A DNA stretch of 64,000 nt, taken from positions 1,233,317 through 1,297,316 of the forward strand of contig CP067345.1 of assembly GCA_020641055.1 (NCBI GenBank). The letters are read 5' to 3'. The position numbers were made by a program, and so were the translations under genes. The stretch is from Clostridioides sp. ES-S-0010-02 (GTDB lineage: Bacteria > Bacillota > Clostridia > Peptostreptococcales > Peptostreptococcaceae). Shown here one piece after another: positions 36,518-45,833 of the stretch (within the stretch, counting starts at the first letter, position 1; each line of letters starts with the position of its first letter). Under the pieces are notes generated by a model, which worked only from the letters and a program-made list of their open reading frames with translations, searched no databases and was not told the origin of the DNA.

Positions 36518-38281
36518 ATGACTAATGGCAATTATAAAATGAAGAATTTAGTGGAAATATCTGCTATGGTGACTGAATCTACAGATTTTTTTAATATAAA
36601 AGATAAAATAATAGAAAAAATGTTAGAGGTTGTTCACCCTACAAAGGCATGTGTAAATCTATTTTATAAAAATGATTCTAAATATGCCTATTTAGTATGT
36701 TCACAAACTTTAGAATATGTACCTCAAATTTTTCCAATCAATAGTCTTAAAGGTGCAAAAATTGATTTTGACACATATCCAGAATATATCCATGAAGCTG
36801 TAAATGAGAAAAAGATAATATATGTAAAAAATGTATTTGAAGATTCTAGAGCAGAAGGGGAACGAGATTTAGCAAAATCTGAAGGTTACATTGGTAGAAT
36901 AGTTTTTCCTTTTATCATAAATAATGAAGTAGTTGGATTTATGACTTGCTTTTTGACAGAAGAAGATTTTCTAACAGAACAAGATATAGACTTTATATCT
37001 TCTGTTGCATCTCTCTTAAGTTTATCAATAGAAATAACTAATAAAAATAATAATGTACAAATTTTGGTTGATAAATTAAGAGGTTCAATAAGTGCTATAA
37101 ATGAAGCTACTAAAAAATTATATCTCAATAAAAGTATAGATGGATTTTTAGAAAACTTAAGTAAACAGGCGTGTAATATCACTAATAGTAAAGAAGCTTT
37201 GATAATTATAACAGGTCATGATAATAAAGATAAGATATTTAGCTGTTATAATACAGAGCATAAGAAGAAAACAAATTTATATCCTATGTTAGACAAGTTT
37301 GTAAATAAAGAATCCTTAGGAGGATATTTAAATAATTTAAAACCATGTTCACAAAAAGGGATAAACTTGGAAAGTTATATATATTACAAACTCCAAGATA
37401 AAAATGAGACTATAGGATGCATTGTTTGTGCAAACAGCAAAAACTACACTAGTGATGATTTAAATATTCTTAGTATATTATCTAAACAGGTTTTGGTTGG
37501 TATGCAGTTATATGAGCACAATGAAAAAGAAGTAAAGCACAAGGTTCTTGAGAATGAGTTAAATGTATTAAATAAACAGCAACAACTTATTATGGACAAA
37601 GGTAAAATGGATTGTAATGATGAAAAAGAACTTTATTTTTATCATAAACCAGCAAGAGTAGTAGGTGGAGATTTTTACTATGCTACAAAGGTAGATTCTG
37701 AACACATAGTTTATATTGTTGCTGATGTAATGGGTCATGGAATGGTTTCGAATTATGTTGTTGCAATGATAAAAGGTGCTTTTAAAGTGTTATGTAATCA
37801 GTATAAGACACCACAAGAAATAATGACAAATTTAAATAGTATGTTATATGATGAATTTGACAAGATGGGAGTATTTACAACTTGTTTGATTGGACTTATA
37901 GATATTAAAGAAAATATGATTACAGTATCTAATGCAGGACACTATAGCCCTGTAGTTGTAAAAAAAGATGGAACAATAGAAACTAACTTAAATTGTAAAA
38001 AGGGAATACCTATTGGGGTAATGGAAGATGCAACATATGAAAACAATACTCTTTCAATGGAAGACTATGCAATGGTATGTATGTATACTGATGGAATTTT
38101 AGAAATAAAAAATAAATCAAAAGAAGAATATGGTATAGATAGATTAGAAAACTTTTTAAAAGAAAATTTTAGATTAAATCACCAGTTGATAGTAGAAAAT
38201 TTAAAATTAGATTTAAGAAACTTTTCATCAAAAGATAATTATGATGATGATATTTTAATCGTTATGTTAAAGGATAGGTAG
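36518..38281 (+). CDS. GAF-domain PP2C (SpoIIE/RsbU-type) phosphatase
   Basis: About 587 residues. A GAF domain covers roughly residues 10-170, and a second GAF-like region (about 200-335) includes GCIVCANSKNYTSDDLNILS. The C-terminal 230 residues form a PPM phosphatase with RVVGGDFYYA, VADVMGHGMVSN, TCLIGLID, SNAGHYSPVV and the final DDDILIVM metal motif. Relatives dephosphorylate anti-anti-sigma factors and so control sigma-B- or sigma-F-like factors. No switch partner is adjacent. ATG 36518 fits GGGGGAG better than TTG 36512. Confidence 0.87.
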   Translation: MTNGNYKMKNLVEISAMVTESTDFFNIKDKIIEKMLEVVHPTKACVNLFYKNDSKYAYLVCSQTLEYVPQIFPINSLKGAKIDFDTYPEYIHEAVNEKKIIYVKNVFEDSRAEGERDLAKSEGYIGRIVFPFIINNEVVGFMTCFLTEEDFLTEQDIDFISSVASLLSLSIEITNKNNNVQILVDKLRGSISAINEATKKLYLNKSIDGFLENLSKQACNITNSKEALIIITGHDNKDKIFSCYNTEHKKKTNLYPMLDKFVNKESLGGYLNNLKPCSQKGINLESYIYYKLQDKNETIGCIVCANSKNYTSDDLNILSILSKQVLVGMQLYEHNEKEVKHKVLENELNVLNKQQQLIMDKGKMDCNDEKELYFYHKPARVVGGDFYYATKVDSEHIVYIVADVMGHGMVSNYVVAMIKGAFKVLCNQYKTPQEIMTNLNSMLYDEFDKMGVFTTCLIGLIDIKENMITVSNAGHYSPVVVKKDGTIETNLNCKKGIPIGVMEDATYENNTLSMEDYAMVCMYTDGILEIKNKSKEEYGIDRLENFLKENFRLNHQLIVENLKLDLRNFSSKDNYDDDILIVMLKDR

Positions 38282-38288
38282 ATTGATT

Positions 38289-38897
38289 ATGGATTTAAAT
38301 AATAAAATAGAACTTGAAAGTCCAGAAATTATAATAATAAATGGAAGTCCGAGAAATAATAGAAACTGTAGTTTTATAGCAAATGAAATAAAACTTAAAT
38401 TAGAAGAGAGTGGACTTAGTAGTAAAATATTCAATATATATGATATGTATATTGAATATTGTACAGCATGTGGGTTTTGTAATAAGACAGGGTATTGCAA
38501 ATTTAATGATGATATGAAACCTCTATATAAAATGTTTGATAAATCAAAAGGAACTATAGTAATAAGTCCTGTACATTTTGATTCAATATCAGCTAAAGTA
38601 AAAACTGTTGTTGATAGAACTCAAGCTATCTATGCGAGTAAGTATATATTAAATAAGCCTTCAATTGATAGGAATAAAAAGCGTATAGGTATGTACATTG
38701 CAGTAGGAGGTAGTAAACCTTATGATTCACAATTTAAAGGTGGGCAAATAGTTATGGACTTTTTCTTTAAGAGTATAAATACTAAACTTTTACACAATAT
38801 ATATTTAAACAATACAGATAATATACCCTACAGAGATAATCAAGAGTTTAAAGACACTCTGTCGAAGAGTCTAAAAGTTTATATTGATTCAATATAA
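38289..38897 (+). CDS. Flavodoxin-like NADPH-dependent FMN reductase
   Basis: About 202 residues with the flavodoxin-like fold. The FMN phosphate-binding loop INGSPRNNRNCSF, the cysteine segment CTACGFCNKTGYC and the PVHFDSISAKVKTVVDR region match iron-sulfur flavoprotein-type reductases. It follows the phosphatase gene by eight bases and may be in the same transcript. The physiological electron acceptor is unknown. Confidence 0.82.
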   Translation: MDLNNKIELESPEIIIINGSPRNNRNCSFIANEIKLKLEESGLSSKIFNIYDMYIEYCTACGFCNKTGYCKFNDDMKPLYKMFDKSKGTIVISPVHFDSISAKVKTVVDRTQAIYASKYILNKPSIDRNKKRIGMYIAVGGSKPYDSQFKGGQIVMDFFFKSINTKLLHNIYLNNTDNIPYRDNQEFKDTLSKSLKVYIDSI

Positions 38898-38969
38898 TTT
38901 GATTTTGTAAGTAATATTATGTATAATTGTATTGCAATAATTTAAAAATAATTAAAGGAGGGAATTTCA

Positions 38970-39539
38970 ATGAAATTACCAATAGCATTATCTAATAAAC
39001 ATGTTCATTTGAGTCAAGCTGATATAGACGTATTATTTGGAGCAGGTCATGAATTAACTAAATTTAAACCATTATCTCAACCAGGACAATTTGCCTGTGA
39101 AGAAAAAGTTGATTTAGTCGGTCCAAAGGGGACTCTAAAAGGAGTTAGAGTTTTAGGACCAGCTAGACCTCAAACTCAAGTTGAGATTTCTTTAGCAGAT
39201 GGATTCCCATTAGGAGTAAAAGCTCCAATAAAAGAATCTGGTGATATAGCTGGAACTCCTGGTGTTAAATTAGTAGGACCAGCTGGAGAAGTTGAAATGA
39301 AAGAAGGAGTTATAGTTGCTTCTAGACATATACATATGAGCAATGAAGATGCTGCTAAATTTGGTGTAACTGATAAACAAATAGTAAAAGTTAAAACATC
39401 TGGACCAAGAGCATTAGTATTTGAAAATGTATTAGTAAGAGCTAGTGATAGCTTTAATTTAGAAATGCATGTTGACATGGAAGAAGGAAATGCAGCAGGT
39501 GTTAAAAATGGAGATTTAGTAGAATTAATAGTTGATTAG
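38970..39539 (+). CDS. pduL: PduL-type phosphate acyltransferase (phosphotransacylase)
   Basis: A 189-residue enzyme with two beta-barrel repeats. Zinc-ligand histidines are in SNKHVHLSQ near the N-terminus and SRHIHMSNEDA in the second repeat. It exchanges CoA for phosphate on propionyl- or acetyl-CoA and replaces Pta in many anaerobes. No microcompartment gene or encapsulation peptide is seen, and it precedes the pyruvate:ferredoxin oxidoreductase gene, so a housekeeping acetyl-CoA to acetyl-phosphate role is likely (inference). A terminator follows, so the two genes are separate transcripts. Confidence 0.9.
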   Translation: MKLPIALSNKHVHLSQADIDVLFGAGHELTKFKPLSQPGQFACEEKVDLVGPKGTLKGVRVLGPARPQTQVEISLADGFPLGVKAPIKESGDIAGTPGVKLVGPAGEVEMKEGVIVASRHIHMSNEDAAKFGVTDKQIVKVKTSGPRALVFENVLVRASDSFNLEMHVDMEEGNAAGVKNGDLVELIVD

Positions 39540-39556
39540 TTTTATGTATGAAATTT

Positions 39557-39592
39557 ATGCTAGTGAATATTTTATTTACTAGCATATTTTTT
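39557..39592 (+). terminator. Terminator after pduL
   Basis: Arms around ATGCTAGT and ACTAGCAT with extra AT pairs, then six Ts. Confidence 0.85.
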
Positions 39593-39607
39593 AATGTAAT
39601 AAATTTC

Positions 39608-39647
39608 TATATTATAAATTTAATCTATCAGATTAATTTATAATATA
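39608..39647 (+). repeat. Long hairpin, 18 pairs, upstream of nifJ
   Basis: Left arm 39608-39626 and right arm 39630-39647 are complementary over 18 bases with one bulged T and an ATC loop. No T tract follows, so termination is unlikely. Confidence 0.7.
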
Positions 39648-40053
39648 AAGGGGTATTATGAAAATTATAATAAAAACTTACAAAAATATGATATAATATG
39701 GTAAAATTAGATATATAAAATTTATATATGATAAAGAAGGCTCTTTTACTCCTAATACCAATATATGCAAATAGATAAAAAAGTTTGAAAAATCTAACTT
39801 AATTTATTATATATTGTATACAAAATTATGAAAAAAACTTAACATATTTAATTTAAAAAAAAATCTACTTAAATATGTAATTAATTTACAATTTTCAAAG
39901 GAATTTTATCAAATCTGTAGTATTATATTAGAAGATAGAGTATTTGCGCGACTATGTGTGTTTATATTTTTGTTGTGTAAATTATATGTAAATATAAAAA
40001 AATAGACTTGTTATAAACAAGTACAATTGTAGCTATCAAGGAGGATACATATT
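39648..40053 (+). other. Long nifJ upstream region
   Basis: About 400 bases of very AT-rich DNA without a credible gene. A palindrome ACTTGTT-ATA-AACAAGT lies at 40006-40022, just before the AAGGAGG ribosome site of nifJ. It recalls half-sites of the redox repressor Rex (TTGTTA / TAACAA) but the spacing is shorter than the consensus. It is recorded as a possible operator only. Confidence 0.4.
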
Positions 40054-43000
40054 ATGGCTAAGTTTATGAAAACACTTGATGGGAATACAGCTGCAGCTCA
40101 CGTTGCCTATGCATTTACAGATGTAGCAGCTATATACCCAATCACACCATCTTCAACTATGGCTGAAGTAGTTGATGAATGGGCGTCACAAGGAAGAAAA
40201 AATATATTTGGACAAAAAGTTAATGTTGTTGAAATGCAATCAGAAGCAGGAGCAGCAGGAGCATTCCACGGTTCTTTACAAGGTGGAGCTTTAACTTCTA
40301 CTTTTACAGCATCTCAAGGTTTATTATTAATGATACCTAACATGTATAAAGTTGCAGGGGAGTTATTACCAGGAGTATTCCATGTAAGTGCTCGTGCTTT
40401 AGCATCTCAAGCTTTATCAATATTTGGGGATCATCAAGACGTTATGGCTGCTAGACAAACTGGATGTGTATTATTAGCTTCTGGTTCAGTTCAAGAAGTA
40501 GCTGATATAGCACCTGTTGCACATTTAGCTGCAATAGAAGGTAAATTACCATTTATACATTTCTTTGATGGATTCAGAACTTCACATGAAATCCAAAAAG
40601 TGGAATTATTAGAAAATGAAGATTATGCAAGTTTATTAAACTTTGAAGCAGTTCAAGCATTTAGAGATAATGCTTTATCTCCAAATCACCCAGTTACTCG
40701 TGGTACTGCTCAAAACCCAGATATATATTTCCAAACTAGAGAAGCTTCTAACAAATACTATCAAAATATAGTAGGTATAGTTGAAAAATACATGGAAAAA
40801 ATGAGTGATTTAACAGGTAGAAAACATAGTTTATTTGATTACTATGGAGCAGAAGATGCTAAATCTATATTAATTGCTATGGGTTCTGTAACAGAAACAA
40901 TAGAAGAAACTATAGATTACTTAAATGCTAAGGGAGAAAAATATGGTTTAGTTAAAGTTCATTTATATAGACCATTCTCAATGAAACATTTCTTAGATGC
41001 TGTGCCATCTACTGTTGAAAGAATATGTGTACTTGATAGAACTAAAGAGCCAGGTTCAACTGGTGAACCATTATACTTAGATGTACGTGATGTATTCTAT
41101 GGAAAAGAAAATGCTCCTATGATAATAGGTGGAAGATACGGATTAGGTTCAAAAGATACTACTCCTTCAGATATAAAAACTGTTTTTGATAACTTAGTTT
41201 CAGAACAACCTAAGAATGGATTTACAGTAGGTATAGTTGATGATGTAACTAATACTTCTTTAGCTCCATCTGAATCAATTAAAATAGCTTCTAAAGGAAC
41301 TATAAGATGTAAGTTCTGGGGATTAGGTTCTGACGGTACTGTTGGAGCTAACAAACAAGCTATAAAAATAATCGGTGACCACACTGAAAAATATGCTCAA
41401 GCTTACTTTGATTATGACTCTAAAAAATCTGGTGGTATAACTATGTCTCACTTAAGATTTGGTGATACTCCAATAAGAGCTACTTATTTAATAGATGAGG
41501 CTGACTATATTGCCTGTCATAAACAATCATATGTTTATCAATATGATTTATTAAAAGGTCTTAAAAAAGGTGGTACATTTGTACTTAACACTATATGGGA
41601 CCAAGCAGGAATTGAAGAAAACTTACCAGCTCATATGAAACAATATATAGCTAAAAATGATATAAAATTCTATACAGTTAATGCTGTTAAACTAGGACAA
41701 GAAATAGGTCTTGGAAATAGAATAAACATGATAATGCAATCTGCATTCTTTAAATTAGCTGAAATAATACCAGAAGAAGATGCTGTTAAATACTTAAAAG
41801 ATTCTATAGTTAAAGCTTATGGTAAAAAAGGTGAAAAGATAGTTAACATGAACTATGCTGCTGTTGATGCAGGAATAAATGCTTTAGTTAAAGTTGAAGT
41901 TCCAGCTTCTTGGGCAAATGCTGTTGATGCAGATAAAGAAGAAGTTAAAGAACCAGAATTTATAAGAAATATATTAAGACCAATGACTGCACAAGAAGGT
42001 AATAACTTACCAGTAAGTACATTCAATGGTATAGAAGATGGAACATTCCCTTGTGGTACTTCAGCTTATGAAAAACGTGGTATAGCTGTTGATGTTCCTG
42101 AGTGGGTAATGGATAACTGTATCCAATGTAACCAATGTTCTTTTATATGCCCTCATGCATGTATAAGACCAGTTTTAGTTACAGAAGAAGAATTAGCTAA
42201 TGCTCCAAAAGGATTTGAAGCTAAAAAAGCATTAGGTAAAGGATTAGAAGGATTAAAATATAGAATCCAAGTTAGTCCACTAGATTGTACAGGATGTGGA
42301 AACTGTGCTGACATATGTCCAGCTAAAGAAAAAGCTTTAGTTATGAAACCAATAGATACTCAACTTGATACAGAGTTAGATAACTGGGCATTTGCAGTAA
42401 ATCCTGAAGAGGTAGCTCCAAAAGTTGATGTTATGCCTGCAAACACTGTTAAAGGAAGTCAATTTAGACAACCATTAATGGAATTCTCAGGAGCATGTGC
42501 TGGATGTGGAGAAACTGCATACATCAAGTTAGTTACACAATTATATGGAGATAGAATGATGATATCTAATGCTACTGGATGTTCTTCTATATGGGGAGCT
42601 TCTGCACCTTCAACTCCTTATACTTGTAACCATGAAGGCAAAGGTCCATCTTGGGCAAACTCTTTATTTGAAGACAATGCTGAATACGGATTTGGTATGT
42701 ACACAGCTGTTAAACAAATAAGAGGAAAAATAGTAGATGCTATGACAGAATTAGTTTCTATGGATATCTGTGAAGATGCTAAAGCAGTATTTACAGAATG
42801 GTTAGATTCTAGAAATGATGGAGAAGCATCTAAAGTAGCAAGTGCTAAAGTTGTTGAATTATTAGAAAAACCAGCTTGTGATTGCACAGATGAAAAAGCT
42901 AAAGAATTAGTAAAAGCTATAAGAGATAGAAAAGATTATCTAGTTAAGAGATCTCAATGGATACTAGGTGGAGACGGTTGGGCATATGACATCGGTTACG

Positions 43001-43593
43001 GTGGATTAGACCATGTTCTTGCATCTGGCGAAAATGTAAATGTACTTGTATTTGATACAGAAGTATATTCAAATACAGGAGGTCAAGCTTCTAAAGCTAC
43101 TCCAGCTGCTGCTATGGCTAAATTTGCTGCAGCAGGTAAACAATCTAGAAAGAAAGACCTAGGTATGATGGCTATGACTTACGGAAACGTATATGTAGCT
43201 CAAGTTGCTATGGGTGCTGATAAAAACCAATTTATCAAAGCTGTTCTAGAAGCTGAAAAACATGATGGACCATCTTTAATAATAGCTTACGCTCCATGTA
43301 TAAACCATGGATTAAAAGAAGGTATGGGAAGAACTGTAGCTAACGAAGCACAAGCTGTTGCTTGCGGATACTGGCATTTATACAGATTCAATCCAGAAGT
43401 AAAAGCTGAAGGTAAAAACCCATTCACTTTAGATTCTAAGGAACCAACTGCAAGCTTCAGAGATTTCATACTTGCACAAGTAAGATACTCTGCTATAGCT
43501 AAACAATTCCCAGAAGAAGCTGATGGATTATTTGCAAAAGCTGAAGCTGATGCTAAAGAAAGATACGAAGGATATAAAAAATTAGCTGAATAA
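40054..43593 (+). CDS. nifJ: Pyruvate:ferredoxin (flavodoxin) oxidoreductase
   Basis: A single-chain, 1179-residue PFOR. It oxidatively decarboxylates pyruvate with CoA to acetyl-CoA, passing electrons to ferredoxin in the cytosol. Domain order is the normal one. The N-terminal pyrimidine-binding region has AAAHVAYAFTDVAAIYPITPSS. A CoA-binding and gamma-type region follows. A ferredoxin domain has CIQCNQCSFICPHAC and CTGCGNCADICP (two 4Fe-4S clusters). The TPP-binding part has CAGCGETAY, GDGWAYDIGYGGLDH and VLVFDTEVYSNTGGQASKATP. CGT and TTA use suggests high expression. Terminator at 43642. Confidence 0.97.
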   Translation: MAKFMKTLDGNTAAAHVAYAFTDVAAIYPITPSSTMAEVVDEWASQGRKNIFGQKVNVVEMQSEAGAAGAFHGSLQGGALTSTFTASQGLLLMIPNMYKVAGELLPGVFHVSARALASQALSIFGDHQDVMAARQTGCVLLASGSVQEVADIAPVAHLAAIEGKLPFIHFFDGFRTSHEIQKVELLENEDYASLLNFEAVQAFRDNALSPNHPVTRGTAQNPDIYFQTREASNKYYQNIVGIVEKYMEKMSDLTGRKHSLFDYYGAEDAKSILIAMGSVTETIEETIDYLNAKGEKYGLVKVHLYRPFSMKHFLDAVPSTVERICVLDRTKEPGSTGEPLYLDVRDVFYGKENAPMIIGGRYGLGSKDTTPSDIKTVFDNLVSEQPKNGFTVGIVDDVTNTSLAPSESIKIASKGTIRCKFWGLGSDGTVGANKQAIKIIGDHTEKYAQAYFDYDSKKSGGITMSHLRFGDTPIRATYLIDEADYIACHKQSYVYQYDLLKGLKKGGTFVLNTIWDQAGIEENLPAHMKQYIAKNDIKFYTVNAVKLGQEIGLGNRINMIMQSAFFKLAEIIPEEDAVKYLKDSIVKAYGKKGEKIVNMNYAAVDAGINALVKVEVPASWANAVDADKEEVKEPEFIRNILRPMTAQEGNNLPVSTFNGIEDGTFPCGTSAYEKRGIAVDVPEWVMDNCIQCNQCSFICPHACIRPVLVTEEELANAPKGFEAKKALGKGLEGLKYRIQVSPLDCTGCGNCADICPAKEKALVMKPIDTQLDTELDNWAFAVNPEEVAPKVDVMPANTVKGSQFRQPLMEFSGACAGCGETAYIKLVTQLYGDRMMISNATGCSSIWGASAPSTPYTCNHEGKGPSWANSLFEDNAEYGFGMYTAVKQIRGKIVDAMTELVSMDICEDAKAVFTEWLDSRNDGEASKVASAKVVELLEKPACDCTDEKAKELVKAIRDRKDYLVKRSQWILGGDGWAYDIGYGGLDHVLASGENVNVLVFDTEVYSNTGGQASKATPAAAMAKFAAAGKQSRKKDLGMMAMTYGNVYVAQVAMGADKNQFIKAVLEAEKHDGPSLIIAYAPCINHGLKEGMGRTVANEAQAVACGYWHLYRFNPEVKAEGKNPFTLDSKEPTASFRDFILAQVRYSAIAKQFPEEADGLFAKAEADAKERYEGYKKLAE

Positions 43594-43641
43594 TAATTAA
43601 AATATTATAATGCTTATTTAAGATATGATTTGATAATAATT

Positions 43642-43675
43642 AGGGATACTATTAAAAAATAGTATCCCTTTTTTA
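43642..43675 (+). terminator. Terminator after nifJ
   Basis: Twelve-base perfect arms AGGGATACTATT and AATAGTATCCCT with an AAAA loop and a T run. Confidence 0.9.
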
Positions 43676-43676
43676 T

Positions 43677-43862
43677 TTATATCAAACTGTGAGAATTAAG
43701 ATTTTGTTTCGGTATATTGTCTATGTTTTTTAGGAGTATTTTAGGAAGAAATATACCTGTTTTGTTGCGATAAATAATATAATTGTTTCCAAATTCATTT
43801 ATCATGTCTTTTTCTTCTTTTTTTGCTAATCTATAATATACAATTACTAGTATAGACCACAT
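43677..43862 (-). pseudogene. Remnant of an isoprenylcysteine-methyltransferase-like membrane protein (C-terminus)
   Basis: Sixty-one residues (YYRLAKKEEKDMINEFGNNY...YRNKTGIFLPK) match the C-terminal tail of ICMT/PEMT-type methyltransferases, whose EE and R/Y positions bind S-adenosylmethionine. The membrane-spanning body is missing. It abuts a TetR-type remnant on the opposite strand. Confidence 0.6.
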
Positions 43863-43877
43863 AATTTTTCAAAACTG

Positions 43878-44234
43878 ATGTTATTATTTCAAAGTTATAT
43901 AACATCAACAGTTGAATCTTCAATTGATGAATATCTTCATCAACAATTTAATGCTTCAATCCATGAAAAATCTCTTGCAGAAATACTTACTTCACTTTCT
44001 ACTATTGTTGCAGAACTATTTCAACAAGGAGTGGAAGAAGGCATATTTAAATGTGAATATACTTTAGAAGTATCAGAGATAATTTTATCTGTTTTTACTT
44101 TTTTACTTGACCCAGGTATTTTTTATTGGAATAAAGAGGAGAAAAAACGCAAATTAGAAGCATTAAGTTTGATTTTAGAAAGAAGTCTAATGGCACCAAA
44201 AGGAAGGTTTAATTTTTTTATAAGGGATTTTTAA
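43878..44234 (+). pseudogene. Remnant of a TetR-family regulator (C-terminal ligand domain)
   Basis: The 118 residues look like the C-terminal half of a TetR regulator (YITSTVESSIDEYLHQQF, then LFQQGVEEGIFKCEY). The N-terminal helix-turn-helix is missing and there is an in-frame stop just upstream, so the DNA-binding part has been deleted. It meets the methyltransferase remnant about 15 bases away, which suggests one deletion removed parts of both genes. Confidence 0.6.
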
Positions 44235-44398
44235 ATTATTTAATTATTAAATAATATTTATAATATAGGAATTTATATTTTATATTCAAATATAAGTATT
44301 CATTTTTGTGATTTAGCTTTGAATCTATCATTTTAAAAGAATCTATATTTAGTATAAAAAATATATTAAAGATAAAACACTATATAATAGTATAGATA

Positions 44399-44452
44399 CA
44401 AAAGAGTATCCCATTTAAGATTTTTAAAAATCATCTTGAGATACTCTTTTTG
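44399..44452 (-). terminator. Terminator of the CAP-domain gene
   Basis: A near-palindrome (AAAAGAGTATC...GATACTCTTTT) with inner pairing, ahead of a T run on either strand, 20 bases beyond the CAP gene stop. Confidence 0.75.
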
Positions 44453-44473
44453 TATATATAGAAAAAGAGTATT

Positions 44474-45424
44474 TTATCCTACAAAGATTTGTGTCCAGTA
44501 AATTGAACCACCACTTTTTTGTGCTACTCCAACACCTATTTTACTGTAATTTGGATTTAATATATTTTTTCTATGACCTTCAGAATTCATCCAAGCATTT
44601 ACAACTTCTTTTGGTGTTTTTTGTCCCATTGCTATATTTTCACCAGCTGTTTTATAGCTTATCCCAAACTTTTTCAACATGTCAAATGGAGAACCATAAG
44701 TTGGAGAATTATGTGCAAAGTAGTTGTTGTCAATCATATCTTGAGATTTTTTTGTAGCGACATTTGATACATCAGCATCAAGAGTAAGTGGATTTAATCC
44801 AGCTTTAGATCTCTCTACATTTACTAAATCAACAACTTCTTTTTGGTAAGCTGAAAAATTTCCAGTTGTAGAGCCTGAATTGTTATTATCTTCAGGTTTA
44901 TTAGATTCTGAGTTATTATTATCTTCAGGCTTATTATTAGAGTCTGAATTGTTGTTGTCCTCAGGTTTATTAGATTCTGAGTTATTATTGTCTTCAGGCT
45001 TATTATTAGAGTCTGAATTGTTGTTGTCCTCAGGTTTATTACTATCTTCAGGCTTATTAGTAGAACCTGAATTGTCATTATCTTCAGGCTTAGTAGAGTC
45101 TGAGTTATTATTATCCTCAGGTTTATTAGTAGAACCTGAGTTATTGTTGCCATTAGGCTTGTTAGTAATATTACAATTCTTGTCATTGTGATTTTTATCT
45201 TTACAAGAATTATCTTTGTCAGGTTTAAGTTCTGGTTTTACAGAACAATTTGGTTTTGCTGAAAACTTAAATTTAGCATTAGTATATACTAAATTTTTAT
45301 TACTTATATTCATATTATTTTCAAGTGACGAAGCACTTGCAGTAACAGCACTGGAAGCTGTTGCTAAGGTTAACACTCCTAAAGCTAGTATAGTTTTTAA
45401 TTTTGTTGGTATATTTTTTCTCAT
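44474..45424 (-). CDS. Secreted CAP/SCP-domain protein with Asn/Glu/Pro-rich repeat linker
   Basis: About 316 residues. A signal peptide (residues 1-32, ending near SASA) leads to a Lys/Asn/Cys-containing stretch. Then comes a linker of eight K-P-E-D-N-type repeats (about 92-188). The C-terminal 125 residues are a YkwD-type CAP domain with VVDLVNVERSKAGL, NYFAHNSP, GENIAMG, WMNSEGHRKNIL and GVGVAQ. No enzymatic activity is established for bacterial CAP proteins. ATG 45424 is chosen since AGAGGTG overlaps the upstream codon. A GTTAC-N6-GTAAC palindrome (45459-45474) lies in its 5' region. Confidence 0.85.
   Translation of the reverse strand: MRKNIPTKLKTILALGVLTLATASSAVTASASSLENNMNISNKNLVYTNAKFKFSAKPNCSVKPELKPDKDNSCKDKNHNDKNCNITNKPNGNNNSGSTNKPEDNNNSDSTKPEDNDNSGSTNKPEDSNKPEDNNNSDSNNKPEDNNNSESNKPEDNNNSDSNNKPEDNNNSESNKPEDNNNSGSTTGNFSAYQKEVVDLVNVERSKAGLNPLTLDADVSNVATKKSQDMIDNNYFAHNSPTYGSPFDMLKKFGISYKTAGENIAMGQKTPKEVVNAWMNSEGHRKNILNPNYSKIGVGVAQKSGGSIYWTQIFVG
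44880..45150 (-). repeat. Coding minisatellite in the CAP-domain gene
   Basis: Tandem units of about 33-36 bases encode N-K-P-E-D-N-N-N-S-x-S. Four of them form two near-identical doublets (SDSN unit then SES unit), which points to recent duplication of a 69-base block. One unit is shortened to KPEDS. Confidence 0.88.
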
Positions 45425-45474
45425 TATAAACACCTCTCAATCTAAAAATTCTAAAAATGTTACTAAATTGTAAC

Positions 45475-45774
45475 CTTTAGTGTAGGGGGTACCCGTGCAT
45501 TTATACTAACATAGAATCAAGTGTTTTTTTACTGTAAAGATATGTAAATAAAATATACCTGGAATAAATAGGTATATTTTATGATGTTTGATAATTTTCA
45601 TCATTAATCTGCATAGTATGGAATAACTGCTTTAGAAGAAATAGTGTTTTTATAATAATTCTATGATGTAAAATTCTGGTTGTGGTAAATTTTTTTTATA
45701 GTTAGTGATATTTATTTAATATATACTTTGAAAATCAGTAAAAAAAGTATCTTTAATTAGATTCTTGAAAATAG
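45475..45774. other. Intergenic region upstream of the CAP gene
   Basis: No gene is supported in this 300-base AT-rich stretch. It contains a perfect 13-base inverted repeat (45548-45560 with 45570-45582) around a nine-base loop and a small GGGTACCC palindrome near 45487. Promoters for the CAP gene probably lie at its left edge. Confidence 0.5.
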
Positions 45775-45807
45775 AAAAGTCATCTATCATAAATAGATGA
45801 CTTTTTA
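45775..45807. terminator. Terminator of the ketone-body operon
   Basis: Perfect 13-base arms AAAAGTCATCTAT and complement with a five-base loop, directly beyond the stop of the GntP-family permease gene. Confidence 0.85.
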
Positions 45808-45833
45808 TATAATAAATTGTAGTTTGATTTAGT

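Noticed and set aside
44824-45191. Long open frames on both strands over the CAP linker
   Set aside because: They are repeat-driven shadows of the minisatellite (runs of Leu/Ser or Ile/Thr) without ribosome sites.
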